The notes under the pieces are model-generated. The model had not been told where the DNA came from. It did not search any database and was given only the letters and a program-made list of their open reading frames with translations. A program made the position numbers and the translations under genes. Shown here one piece after another: positions 26,114 to 33,404 of a stretch of 47,345 nucleotides of DNA; within the stretch, counting starts at the first letter, position 1; every line of letters starts with the position of its first letter. The stretch is from the NCBI RefSeq assembly GCF_014647195.1, contig NZ_BMOS01000003.1:81057-128401 (forward strand), in the 5' to 3' direction. Source of the DNA: Oceanobacillus indicireducens (lineage in GTDB: Bacteria; Bacillota; Bacilli; Bacillales; Amphibacillaceae).

Positions 26114-28029
26114 CAAATGGTTTTAAGTAGGAGCTTTTTCAAGAGGGTGCTGAAGTGTTCGGGTAGTTCTGCGACGGTTGGTACCATGATTCGTTCTTTG
26201 CCGTAAATATTTTGCATCGTGAATTCGTCTTTTTCCTCGATTTCCCCTTCTGCGAGGAACATTCCGATGACATCCATTCCTTTTTTCCTAGCTTCCGATA
26301 CAGCTACATGCGTATCGACAATTCCGTTCTGGTCATAGCCGCTCGCTGCAGGCTCTCCATCAGAGAATACGAGTAAGAATTTATTTTTCTCGCGCCGGGC
26401 TTCAAGCGCCTCTACTGCCACGCGAATACTGAAACCATCCCGATTATCCTCTTCCGCTTCCAATTGCAGGATTTTCGCCCCATTATTTGCGTACAATGAA
26501 TCCGTATGGGAATGGATTATATGGAAATAGTTCGGCAAATATCCCGGTCTTACTTCATTCGCATCTTCCCAGAAACCAATAATAGAATGAGGAATCTTCA
26601 ATTCTTTCAATACTTCATGAAACAGAATTATTCCCTTCTTCGTCTCTTCCATTTTCCCAAGCATCGAAGCTGAGCAATCAACAAGCAACGTAAACACTGC
26701 ATCAAACTCATTCGATTCTTCATTTTTCTTATAAAAGATCCGCGGATTATCTTCCAGGACTACAGATAGCAGCTTATTCGATAAGCGACCAATAAGTAAA
26801 TCTTTCCGAGGATTCGTCTGTTTATGCTCGATTGTTTTACGAATGGTATTGGCAAGCCTGCGCTGATACATTTCAATCGAAGCAACATATTCCCGGTACA
26901 GCTCCTGATCTTCTGGACTCGGCACTTCAGCTTCCTTCACAATCTTTACAGCATCCGTATTTTCTTCCCCATAGACAGACTCATTACCTTGTTTTGCATC
27001 TTGCGCACTTTGTTCATCTAGTGCTTCCATTTTCGAATAATCGTTCTGCTTACTTTCCCCGGCCGCACCTTGAATACTTGCTAGCGCCTGATCGGCATCT
27101 TCGGTTTCTCTTACCCCTCCACCGAGCATACTCGATTTCGCCCCTTGCTCAAGCTCGAACTGCAAGAAGTTCTGCTTGCGGTCTTCGTTCTCACTCTCCC
27201 TGTGCCAAGTGGAAAATGTTTCATCAAAATACTCGCTCTCTTCCTTATTCACGTCTTCTACATCATCATTCGCGAGTTGATCGGTACGCGTCAGTTCATC
27301 AAATAACGTATTTTTCTCATACCGCTGAATCTCACTCACTGGAAAAATAAAATACTCATTGATGGAATCTTCCTCATATAGCTCACCTAGACGAAATACA
27401 ATTTTTTCACAGATTTCCGTAATATCCCTAGTCGTTTCCGCTTCATAAATGGAATAAAGCATGGGTTTCAATATCTCAAGATTTTCCTCTGCTCGTTCTG
27501 TCGCCCGTCCGAAATCCGGATCAGGATGATTAGACTGAATGAGTAAATAAATAAGGCAAAACAATTCATCCAATCCTCGGCTGCGCGTGACATTAGCAGA
27601 TACTTGCCTTGTGAAGAAATGCTGGAAATACTTTCTGCGTGTCTGGAAAATTGCAACCGTCCCCGGACGCTCTTTTTTAATTATTTCCTCTAGGCGGATA
27701 TCTTCAAATAGAGCAAATAGCTGGGTTGCAAATTTTGACAGATGCGATTCCTCAATATTCCGCAGATATTCCTGCATATCGGGTATATAAGAATATCGCA
27801 TCGTACCAATTGCGCGAAGATAGACATCACTTTTCAAGCCGGCTACTTGTGTTTCCAAATCAAGCTTTTCCCAGAACCTGCTTCCCGTCACTTTTTCATC
27901 AACAAGATTCACTCCAGCACCAAAACCATATTCAAATTTCAATTCTGCAAAGCCGGATAACACGCTCGTTAAGTCCTGCAGCTGCATATAATAATTCGTT
28001 CTGACCCGTGAGTCATGGAAACGATACAT
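26113..28029 (-). CDS. VWA-domain protein (YojO-like, NorD/CobT class)
   Basis: A 638-residue soluble protein. Residues about 1-240 are an uncharacterised helical region, residues about 245-400 form a long acidic low-complexity linker, and a C-terminal von Willebrand factor A domain covers residues about 440-638. The VWA domain has a full metal-ion site, LLVDCSASMLGKM (DxSxS), and FSDGEPAASGYD. Partnered with a MoxR-type ATPase 15 nt upstream, it matches the layout of B. subtilis YojN-YojO and of NorQ-NorD pairs, which assist insertion of metals or maturation of target enzymes. AAAGGAG precedes the ATG. The client here is unknown; no nitric oxide reductase or similar gene is adjacent. Confidence 0.85.
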   Translation of the reverse strand: MYRFHDSRVRTNYYMQLQDLTSVLSGFAELKFEYGFGAGVNLVDEKVTGSRFWEKLDLETQVAGLKSDVYLRAIGTMRYSYIPDMQEYLRNIEESHLSKFATQLFALFEDIRLEEIIKKERPGTVAIFQTRRKYFQHFFTRQVSANVTRSRGLDELFCLIYLLIQSNHPDPDFGRATERAEENLEILKPMLYSIYEAETTRDITEICEKIVFRLGELYEEDSINEYFIFPVSEIQRYEKNTLFDELTRTDQLANDDVEDVNKEESEYFDETFSTWHRESENEDRKQNFLQFELEQGAKSSMLGGGVRETEDADQALASIQGAAGESKQNDYSKMEALDEQSAQDAKQGNESVYGEENTDAVKIVKEAEVPSPEDQELYREYVASIEMYQRRLANTIRKTIEHKQTNPRKDLLIGRLSNKLLSVVLEDNPRIFYKKNEESNEFDAVFTLLVDCSASMLGKMEETKKGIILFHEVLKELKIPHSIIGFWEDANEVRPGYLPNYFHIIHSHTDSLYANNGAKILQLEAEEDNRDGFSIRVAVEALEARREKNKFLLVFSDGEPAASGYDQNGIVDTHVAVSEARKKGMDVIGMFLAEGEIEEKDEFTMQNIYGKERIMVPTVAELPEHFSTLLKKLLLKTI

Positions 28030-28044
28030 CTTGTATTCTCCTTT

Positions 28045-28914
28045 TTAAAATAAGGTTTCGGCTATATTATTGACAAATTCACGTTCTCTTTCTTCCTCAA
28101 GCTTATCTGTAATTGCTCGGAGGATCGCTCGTTTCGGCGTAATAAGCGTACTTAAATCGCAGGCATCGAGCAATGCACGAATCGATGCAGCCTCTTCAGG
28201 CAACTTACCTTGATAGACCGCAGTGATCAAGTCTCCCGATAACCGGACAAATAAGTCGACTAATCTTTCATCCGTTAAATTCGTCGTAGTTGTAATGAGT
28301 CGTTTCAGTTGTTCACCTTCAATATAAGGAACTTCAATTACAATGAAACGGTTTTTCAGTGCTTCATTCAGTGGAACCGTCCCAATATACCCCTCGTTGA
28401 TCGCAGCAATAACACCAAATCCATCTTTCGCCGTTACAATTTCATTCGTGAACGGGTTCGTAATCGTGCGGCGGTAATCGAGAACACCGTTAATAAGCGG
28501 TAACGTCTCAGGCTTTGCCATATTAACCTCATCTATATATAAAAAGCTTCCTTCTTTCATCGCATTCGTAACCGGTCCCGGCACAAAATCAATCACTTGC
28601 TTACCTTCTTCATATGAAAGTGTTTTAAAGCCGAGTAAACTTTCCGCATCGAGATCAACGGAACAATTCACACTGAACATCGGCTGCTGGAATAAATTTG
28701 ATAGTGTTTCCGCAAATTTCGTTTTCCCAGCTCCAGTCGGTCCTTTCAGTAAAACATTCTTTCCCATACTGAGTGCGACAATCGCATCCACTAATAAATC
28801 CATATGCGGCGGAACATACCCACCCGGACGAATCAAATACGCAAACTCCCCTGGATCCCTCCTTCGCACAACCTCCAACCGATCACTCACAACATCAGGC
28901 AACACATAATCCAT
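28045..28914 (-). CDS. MoxR/NorQ-type AAA+ ATPase (YojN-like)
   Basis: A 289-residue AAA+ ATPase. Walker A is [10 protein letters not shown] (about residue 58), Walker B is SFLYIDEVN (about 125), and sensor/arginine segments follow in [13 protein letters not shown] and [14 protein letters not shown]. It belongs to the MoxR family, whose members work with VWA-domain proteins as chaperones for cofactor insertion. The next gene encodes that VWA partner. I take the ATG at 28914, 9 nt after AAAGGAG, over a TTG two codons earlier. Transcription probably starts in the 560-bp region upstream. Confidence 0.9.
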   Translation of the reverse strand: MDYVLPDVVSDRLEVVRRRDPGEFAYLIRPGGYVPPHMDLLVDAIVALSMGKNVLLKGPTGAGKTKFAETLSNLFQQPMFSVNCSVDLDAESLLGFKTLSYEEGKQVIDFVPGPVTNAMKEGSFLYIDEVNMAKPETLPLINGVLDYRRTITNPFTNEIVTAKDGFGVIAAINEGYIGTVPLNEALKNRFIVIEVPYIEGEQLKRLITTTTNLTDERLVDLFVRLSGDLITAVYQGKLPEEAASIRALLDACDLSTLITPKRAILRAITDKLEEEREREFVNNIAETLF

Positions 28915-28935
28915 CAACAATTACTCCTTTCAAAA

Positions 28936-28965
28936 GTGGGACAGAGGGTCAGAGCATTTGTCCCA
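28936..28965. repeat. GGGACA/GTCAGAG repeat, copy 5 (single short hairpin)
   Basis: GGGACA (28938-28943) pairs with TGTCCC (28959-28964) around the GGGTCAGAGC core. The second long arm seen in copies 2 and 4 is missing. It lies just upstream of the MoxR gene, unlike the other copies, which follow genes. Confidence 0.75.
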
Positions 28966-29289
28966 GCCCCAGACCTGTTATATCCATATCTAATTTATAT
29001 TCTGTTTCATATTTATTCTTATTATGTTTCAATGAACAACAATTCCATTATACCTAGAGTTGCAGTATGATTAAAATGATTTGTATTATACAATTCCTCT
29101 GAAACTAGTGATACAGTTTATTCGATGAAAATCGTTTATTTCAAAACCACTAAAGAACAAAGACTTTTCTAGCTTCTTTTTTTGAAAACTCTCATGCAAA
29201 CTCATGTACAATCTCTTTTGAATGGTGTCGCGATTAGAGCCAAATTACTTTAATAAATCGGAAAACGAACACTTACTACCTGTGACGAT

Positions 29290-29318
29290 AAAAAAAGACA
29301 ATCAAAAACGATTGCCTT
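29290..29318 (-). terminator. Intrinsic terminator downstream of the SCP2-domain gene
   Basis: On the minus strand AGGCAATC pairs with GATTGTCT (one G-T) around a GTTTTT loop and is followed by TTTTTTT. It lies about 160 nt beyond the SCP2 stop, leaving an unusually long 3' tail or a separate small transcript. Confidence 0.88.
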
Positions 29319-29479
29319 CCATTTCTAAATATTATGTTTTCTTGTAAGGGAGCAATACTAATAGAATTGCAGATCTCCTTTAGCTTAGAATTCCATTTAT
29401 TGCATTACAAAAATAAGTCGATTATACGTGTGAAAAGCTTGTCCAAGTCAACCTGTATCCTCTCTTTCCCCTTTTAATT

Positions 29480-29830
29480 TTACTCAAAATTATATTGCTT
29501 TAATAAACTTTCTAATTTCATTGCTTTTGTAATGTCTCCATCTATTTTTAATTTTCCAGTCATGAATGCCATTGTTCCGCCCAAATTTCCCGTTAAAAAT
29601 TTATAGAAATTTTTAATTGACATTTTTAAAGTACAGTCTGGTTGGTTATTAGATTCCTGTGTAACCTTCGCCTCTCCACCTTGTAAATATAGCTGGTAAC
29701 TTTCTTCTTTCGTTCCTGTAATATCAAATTGGTAAATTAAACGAAGATCTTTTATTGGTTCTGGATTTTTATTTATTACCTTTTCTATTTTTTGCATCGT
29801 TTCATGCAGGTTTACATATTCTTCACTCAT
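29480..29830 (-). CDS. SCP2 sterol-binding domain protein
   Basis: A 116-residue single-domain protein of the SCP2 (sterol carrier protein 2) fold, which forms a hydrophobic pocket for lipids or acyl chains. Visible family features are LIYQFDITGTKEESYQLYL, the PDCTLKMSIKNFYKFLTGNL segment and the C-terminal FMTGKLKIDGDITKAMKLE. There is no signal peptide. AAGGAG lies 9 nt before the ATG. It stands alone between two long intergenic regions. The ligand and role are unknown; bacterial stand-alone SCP2 proteins are often linked to fatty-acid metabolism. Confidence 0.9.
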   Translation of the reverse strand: MSEEYVNLHETMQKIEKVINKNPEPIKDLRLIYQFDITGTKEESYQLYLQGGEAKVTQESNNQPDCTLKMSIKNFYKFLTGNLGGTMAFMTGKLKIDGDITKAMKLESLLKQYNFE

Positions 29831-29954
29831 TTGGTTAGCTCCTTCGTATTATAATCTTTATAAAAGCATTTCCATTCGAATTATAAATGTATTCTAATAA
29901 AATTACAATATTGAAAACTATCATTATGATCCAGCAATCCAATTAAATAATATG

Positions 29955-29997
29955 ACAATGATGTAGGGCTACCTTTAAACCCTCATTGTTCTTTTTA
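29955..29997 (+). terminator. Possible orphan plus-strand terminator
   Basis: ACAATGA...GGG pairs with CCCTCATTGT with a four-base bulge on the left arm, followed by TCTTTTT. No plus-strand gene precedes it for kilobases, so it may be part of an unrecognised transcript or a chance hairpin. Confidence 0.35.
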
Positions 29998-30110
29998 TAG
30001 AAGGAATAAATGACGAAATATCCCCATAATTAGTTCAGATAGCTAATCAAGATGATTGACTTTCAAAAATGGTTTTAATGCAACGTTAGTGTAATTTCCT
30101 AGACAACAAA

Positions 30111-30316
30111 AAAGTGGGACAAGGGCTCTGACCTAGGCCACTGAAAAAGTGCCGATTAAGAAAAATAAAAAAATCAGTTCCCAATTTTTAGCTGTTTTTA
30201 GATATAAAAGTGGGGGATAACAACCTAAATTCTTTAGTTTTGGATATCTAAGTGGTGTCTGATAATTTTGAATTATGGTTTTTCAGTGGCCTAGCTCTGA
30301 CCCCGTGTCCCACTTC
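30111..30316. repeat. GGGACA/GTCAGAG repeat, copy 6, interrupted by an insertion
   Basis: The outer parts, 30111-30133 and 30294-30316, join to give the same palindrome as copies 1 and 3 (GTGGGACAAGG, GCTCTGACC, CCGTGTCCCAC) once one copy of the duplicated GCTCTGACC is removed. The right part overlaps the stop codon of the adjacent SEDS gene, the usual 3'-end position of this family. Confidence 0.9.
30134..30293. mobile_element. 160-bp MITE-like element inserted into the palindromic repeat
   Basis: Both ends carry the perfect 15-bp inverted repeat TAGGCCACTGAAAAA, reading inwards from 30134 and from 30293. It is flanked by GCTCTGACC at 30125-30133 and 30294-30302. The uninterrupted repeat at 15259-15289 shows that the empty site holds this sequence once, so it is a target-site duplication of 7-9 bp (the exact length is ambiguous because the element ends share bases with it). 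The interior is AT-rich and non-coding. A non-autonomous element mobilised in trans by a DDE transposase is the natural reading; the parent family is not identified. Confidence 0.88.
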
Positions 30317-31436
30317 AAGCTGCTGACATTTGGTTTTTGATGGAGATGTTGGTTAGGATGCCTAAGGAGATCATCGTGAAGAGCATGGATGATCCGCCGT
30401 AACTGATTAATGGTAGTGGAACTCCGGTAATTGGCATAAGCCCCGATACGGCACCGAGGTTGATAATGACCTGTGTCATCATTTGAAAGGTAATCCCTAT
30501 CGCTAGCAATTTTGCGAACATATCCGTCGTCCCTTTTGCGATCTGCACGCCGCGAAACATGAGAAATAGATAGGCCCCCATTAAAATAATGAGACCAAAA
30601 ATCCCTAATTCTTCAATAATGACCGCCATAATGAAATCCGTATGGGCCTCTGGAAGGAATCCGAGCTTTTGCACACTATTTCCAAGACCGCTCCCCCATA
30701 GACCACCGGTTCCAATTGCAATATAGCCATTCACCAGCTGATACCCTGTTCCTGCCGGATCTGCGAATGGATCCATAAACGAAGTCACCCGCTCCATTCG
30801 GTAGGAGGTAGATGATATAAAATACACGATAATCGCCATTCCGACACTGCCTAACATCAACAAATGGCGACCTTTCACACCGGAACAGACAATAATGAAC
30901 CCACATGCAAACAAAATTAATGCAGCAGAGCCTAAATCAGGTTGCTTCAATATCAGTATAAACATAACAGATAATATAATTAATGGAGGCAACACACCCG
31001 TCTTAAACGAAGCAAGCTTTTCCTCACTTTTAGAATAAAAGGATGCAAAGTAGATAATCATAAATAATTTAATTATTTCTGTTGGTTGAAAAGTGAAGGG
31101 ACCTATCCCTACCCAGCGTTGCGAGTAGTTCCTGACAACCCCCACTCCCGGAACCAACACAAGAATTAATAGTATGATTGAAAAAATGACTAACATCGGG
31201 GCAAGCTTCCGGTAATTTTTATAAGGAAATAACGCCACAAAAATAAATAAGAAGACGCTGAGTCCAAACCACTGCAACTGTCGAATAAAAAAGTGGTTCG
31301 CGGATCCATATTCCAAATAGCCAAGTACATAACTACTGCTATAAATCATCAACAACCCGAATCCGGCTAAGAGACATGCCACCACGATGATGCTATAATC
31401 CATGTGTTTCAATCTATTTAATATAATTTTACCCAT
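30315..31436 (-). CDS. SEDS-family peptidoglycan polymerase (FtsW/RodA/SpoVE), second of a tandem pair
   Basis: A 373-residue polytopic membrane protein, with about ten helices, of the SEDS family of peptidoglycan glycosyltransferases, which work with class B PBPs in elongation or division. Family features: FQPTEIIKLFMIIYFASFYSKSEE, the conserved LKQPDLGSA, GYQLVNGYIAIGTGGLWGSGLG, PEAHTDFIMAVIIEELG and the C-terminal GVPLPLISYGGSSML. The start is set at the ATG at 31436, 9 nt after AAAGGA; an ATG two codons earlier is too close. It lies 14 nt after another SEDS gene. I cannot say by eye whether it serves elongation or sporulation. Confidence 0.9.
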   Translation of the reverse strand: MGKIILNRLKHMDYSIIVVACLLAGFGLLMIYSSSYVLGYLEYGSANHFFIRQLQWFGLSVFLFIFVALFPYKNYRKLAPMLVIFSIILLILVLVPGVGVVRNYSQRWVGIGPFTFQPTEIIKLFMIIYFASFYSKSEEKLASFKTGVLPPLIILSVMFILILKQPDLGSAALILFACGFIIVCSGVKGRHLLMLGSVGMAIIVYFISSTSYRMERVTSFMDPFADPAGTGYQLVNGYIAIGTGGLWGSGLGNSVQKLGFLPEAHTDFIMAVIIEELGIFGLIILMGAYLFLMFRGVQIAKGTTDMFAKLLAIGITFQMMTQVIINLGAVSGLMPITGVPLPLISYGGSSMLFTMISLGILTNISIKNQMSAA

Positions 31437-31450
31437 AGTCATTTATCCTT

Positions 31451-32602
31451 TCATCCATCAGCAAATAAATATTTTCTCGTTCTTAATTGTACACTAAGTA
31501 CGAGGCCGATGACGATGAAATTTGTTAATAATGCACTTCCCCCGTAGCTGACAAAAGGAAGAGCTATACCAGTAATTGGGGTGACTCCTATTGTCATGCC
31601 GATATTTTGGAACACCTGCAAGGAAATAAGACCAACTGCGCCCATACAAATATAGCTACCGAATAAATCATTTGCTTCATTCGCAATTTGCACGAGACGA
31701 TAGATCAGTAAAAAGTAAATGAATATTAGAATACTGCTCCCAATAAAGCCGAATTCTTCACCGACTACCGAAAAAATGAAATCGGTATGGGCTTCCGGGA
31801 TATTCCCACTCTGTACTTGCACCCCCTGGTTTAATCCCTTTCCGCCTAACTGACCAGATCCAATCCCTAGTAAGGCCTGCTGTAATTGATACCCGTAATC
31901 TGAAGTATATTGCTCCGGGTATAGCCAGCCATATATTCTTTCTAACTGATGGGATTTAAAAAAACGTGTAAATAATTCATGATGAAAATAAAACAAGTAA
32001 ACTAATAGACCCATGAACGCGGTCCCTAAACTAAAAATTAGCCCGATCATCTTAGGCGATATACTCGAAACGACGAGAATCGATGCGGTAATTCCAACGA
32101 TAACTAAGGCAGAACCTAAATCAGGCTGCAACATAATCAGTACAAAGGGGATAATAGATATCAAGCCAACCTTAAACGTAAGCTTAATACTCGCTTTAAA
32201 AGATAATTTTTCCGAACCAATTTTACTTAAAATAAAAGCAAGATATACGATAAGCGCTATTTTCATAAATTCAGTCGGCTGAATTTCAATGAATCCTAAG
32301 TTTAACCACCGCTGAGCTCCCTTCTTTTCCGTTCCAAACAAGTATACAAGCAGCAATAGGCCGACACAGACTAAGTAAAAAATAAGGGCCATGCGCTTTA
32401 GTAAATCATAATCAAAACGGGCAATCGCCAACATGATGCCGATTCCGACCGCATACCAAATAACCTGCCGCACTACAAAATGATACGGATTATCCGCGAC
32501 ATATTGGCCAGAACCACTATAAACGGCCACGATGCTGAACAAGAATAATCCGAGTAAAGTTATTAAAATAGTAGTATCTAATTGTTTTTTATTTCCAAAC
32601 AT
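31451..32602 (-). CDS. SEDS-family peptidoglycan polymerase (RodA-like), first of a tandem pair
   Basis: A 383-residue polytopic membrane protein of the same SEDS family as its downstream neighbour but clearly diverged. Motifs: IEIQPTEFMKIALIVYLAF, LMLQPDLGSALVIVG, YGYQLQQALLGIGSGQLGGKG, PEAHTDFIFSVVGEEFGFIG and GIALPFVSYGGSALL. The Asp in the QPDLGSA segment corresponds to the region of the catalytic Asp discussed for RodA; I did not align it. AAGGG lies 5 nt before the ATG. It follows an XRE-DUF1232 gene by 25 nt and precedes the second SEDS gene by 14 nt, so the three probably form an operon. No class B PBP gene is adjacent. Confidence 0.9.
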   Translation of the reverse strand: MFGNKKQLDTTILITLLGLFLFSIVAVYSGSGQYVADNPYHFVVRQVIWYAVGIGIMLAIARFDYDLLKRMALIFYLVCVGLLLLVYLFGTEKKGAQRWLNLGFIEIQPTEFMKIALIVYLAFILSKIGSEKLSFKASIKLTFKVGLISIIPFVLIMLQPDLGSALVIVGITASILVVSSISPKMIGLIFSLGTAFMGLLVYLFYFHHELFTRFFKSHQLERIYGWLYPEQYTSDYGYQLQQALLGIGSGQLGGKGLNQGVQVQSGNIPEAHTDFIFSVVGEEFGFIGSSILIFIYFLLIYRLVQIANEANDLFGSYICMGAVGLISLQVFQNIGMTIGVTPITGIALPFVSYGGSALLTNFIVIGLVLSVQLRTRKYLFADG

Positions 32603-32627
32603 AGGAACCCTTCTCTATCCATATTCT

Positions 32628-33263
32628 TTATTTTTCTAGCTGTTTCATAACGACTTGCACAACGATGGCATCATCCATAAACCCTACCGGGAAAAGAAAG
32701 TCTGGCAGCAAATCCTTCGTAACAACAAAATAAAGAAGTGCTGCTCCCATTAAACCAAGTTCCTTCACCGATCCTTTTCTATTGATAAATCTAGAAAACA
32801 TCGATTGCAGCTGTTTAATATAGGGACCCCGGCCATCGATTTTGGCTAGCTTTGCTTGGAAGTTATCCAAAATTGTCTGTTTCCCTTCCTCTGTTAAACT
32901 ATGTTCCTCGTAAATAATAATTTCTTGCTGTAATTCTTTCTCTGTAAATTTTCTTTCATGTTCATCCATTACAGCTAATACATGGTGCATTTTTTCAAAA
33001 ACAGATTGCAGCTCATTTGGCTCTCCTTCACCTGTTTCTTCAATATAACCTGCAGCTTGCATGAGTGGTAAGACATCGGTACCTAGGCCTTTCGACAGTT
33101 TCTGAAGATGATGGATGTTCGCTCTTCGTTTACCGTTCAATATTTTAGAGATCGTTGCATGGTCTACTCCCGATTCTCTACTTAATCTTCTAATGGAAAA
33201 TTGTTTCTCCTCCATCAAATCATACAACACTCTATGTAGCGTCTCAAATCGATACTCAGCCAC
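32628..33263 (-). CDS. XRE-type HTH regulator fused to a DUF1232 domain
   Basis: A 211-residue two-domain protein. Residues about 10-65 are an XRE/Cro-type helix-turn-helix (SIRRLSRESGVDHATISKIL). Residues about 75-155 are a charged helical linker. Residues about 160-205 match DUF1232 (YkvA), with SVKELGLMGAALLYFVVTKD and LLPDFLFPVGFMDDAIVV, a segment usually membrane-associated. I choose the GTG at 33263, with AGGA 6 nt upstream; a TTG at 33311 would lie upstream of the likely transcription start. It precedes the two SEDS genes by 25 nt. A membrane-linked regulator of that operon is an inference from domain layout and position. Confidence 0.8.
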   Translation of the reverse strand: MAEYRFETLHRVLYDLMEEKQFSIRRLSRESGVDHATISKILNGKRRANIHHLQKLSKGLGTDVLPLMQAAGYIEETGEGEPNELQSVFEKMHHVLAVMDEHERKFTEKELQQEIIIYEEHSLTEEGKQTILDNFQAKLAKIDGRGPYIKQLQSMFSRFINRKGSVKELGLMGAALLYFVVTKDLLPDFLFPVGFMDDAIVVQVVMKQLEK

Positions 33264-33301
33264 TTGATTTCCTACCTCTCCAAAAAGCCTTAACTCTGTC
33301 G

Positions 33302-33330
33302 AATCTACCAAACCGGTGACAATTTGTCAA
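33302..33330 (-). promoter_or_regulatory. Candidate sigma-A promoter of the XRE-DUF1232/SEDS operon
   Basis: On the minus strand a perfect TTGACA is followed, after 17 nt, by TAGATT (4 of 6 to TATAAT). This would put the transcription start near 33295, upstream of the GTG start at 33263. Its -35 region contains TTGACAAATTGTCA, a short palindrome that could be an operator for the XRE protein; that last point is speculation. Confidence 0.5.
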
Positions 33331-33369
33331 CAACACAAAGGCGAAATCTCAACGTTTCTTAAACACAAG

Positions 33370-33404
33370 AATAAAGAGGTCAATCATTTATAGATCAACC
33401 TCTT
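33370..33404 (-). terminator. Intrinsic terminator of the opp-M20 operon
   Basis: On the minus strand AAGAGGTTGATC pairs with GATTGACCTCTT (one G-T) around a seven-base loop, followed by TATTCTT. It overlaps the stop codon of the M20 gene. Confidence 0.8.

Larger units (their letters stand above)
28915..29479. other. Intergenic region with a single repeat arm and a possible small transcript
   Basis: Besides the palindrome copy at 28936-28965 and the terminator at 29290-29318, there is no gene-sized frame. On the minus strand a TATAAT (29421-29426) and a TTGACT (29446-29451, 19-nt spacing, long for sigma-A) lie upstream of that terminator. Between them is an AAAGGAG followed by a short frame encoding about 11 hydrophobic residues from a non-standard ATT codon. 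Whether this is a separate small RNA or only the 3' tail of the SCP2 transcript cannot be decided here. Confidence 0.35.

Noticed and set aside
26832-27350. 172-codon plus-strand frame inside the VWA gene
   Set aside because: It lies opposite the acidic linker of the VWA protein. Its His/Pro/Ser-rich composition is what the reverse complement of Glu/Asp-rich coding produces.
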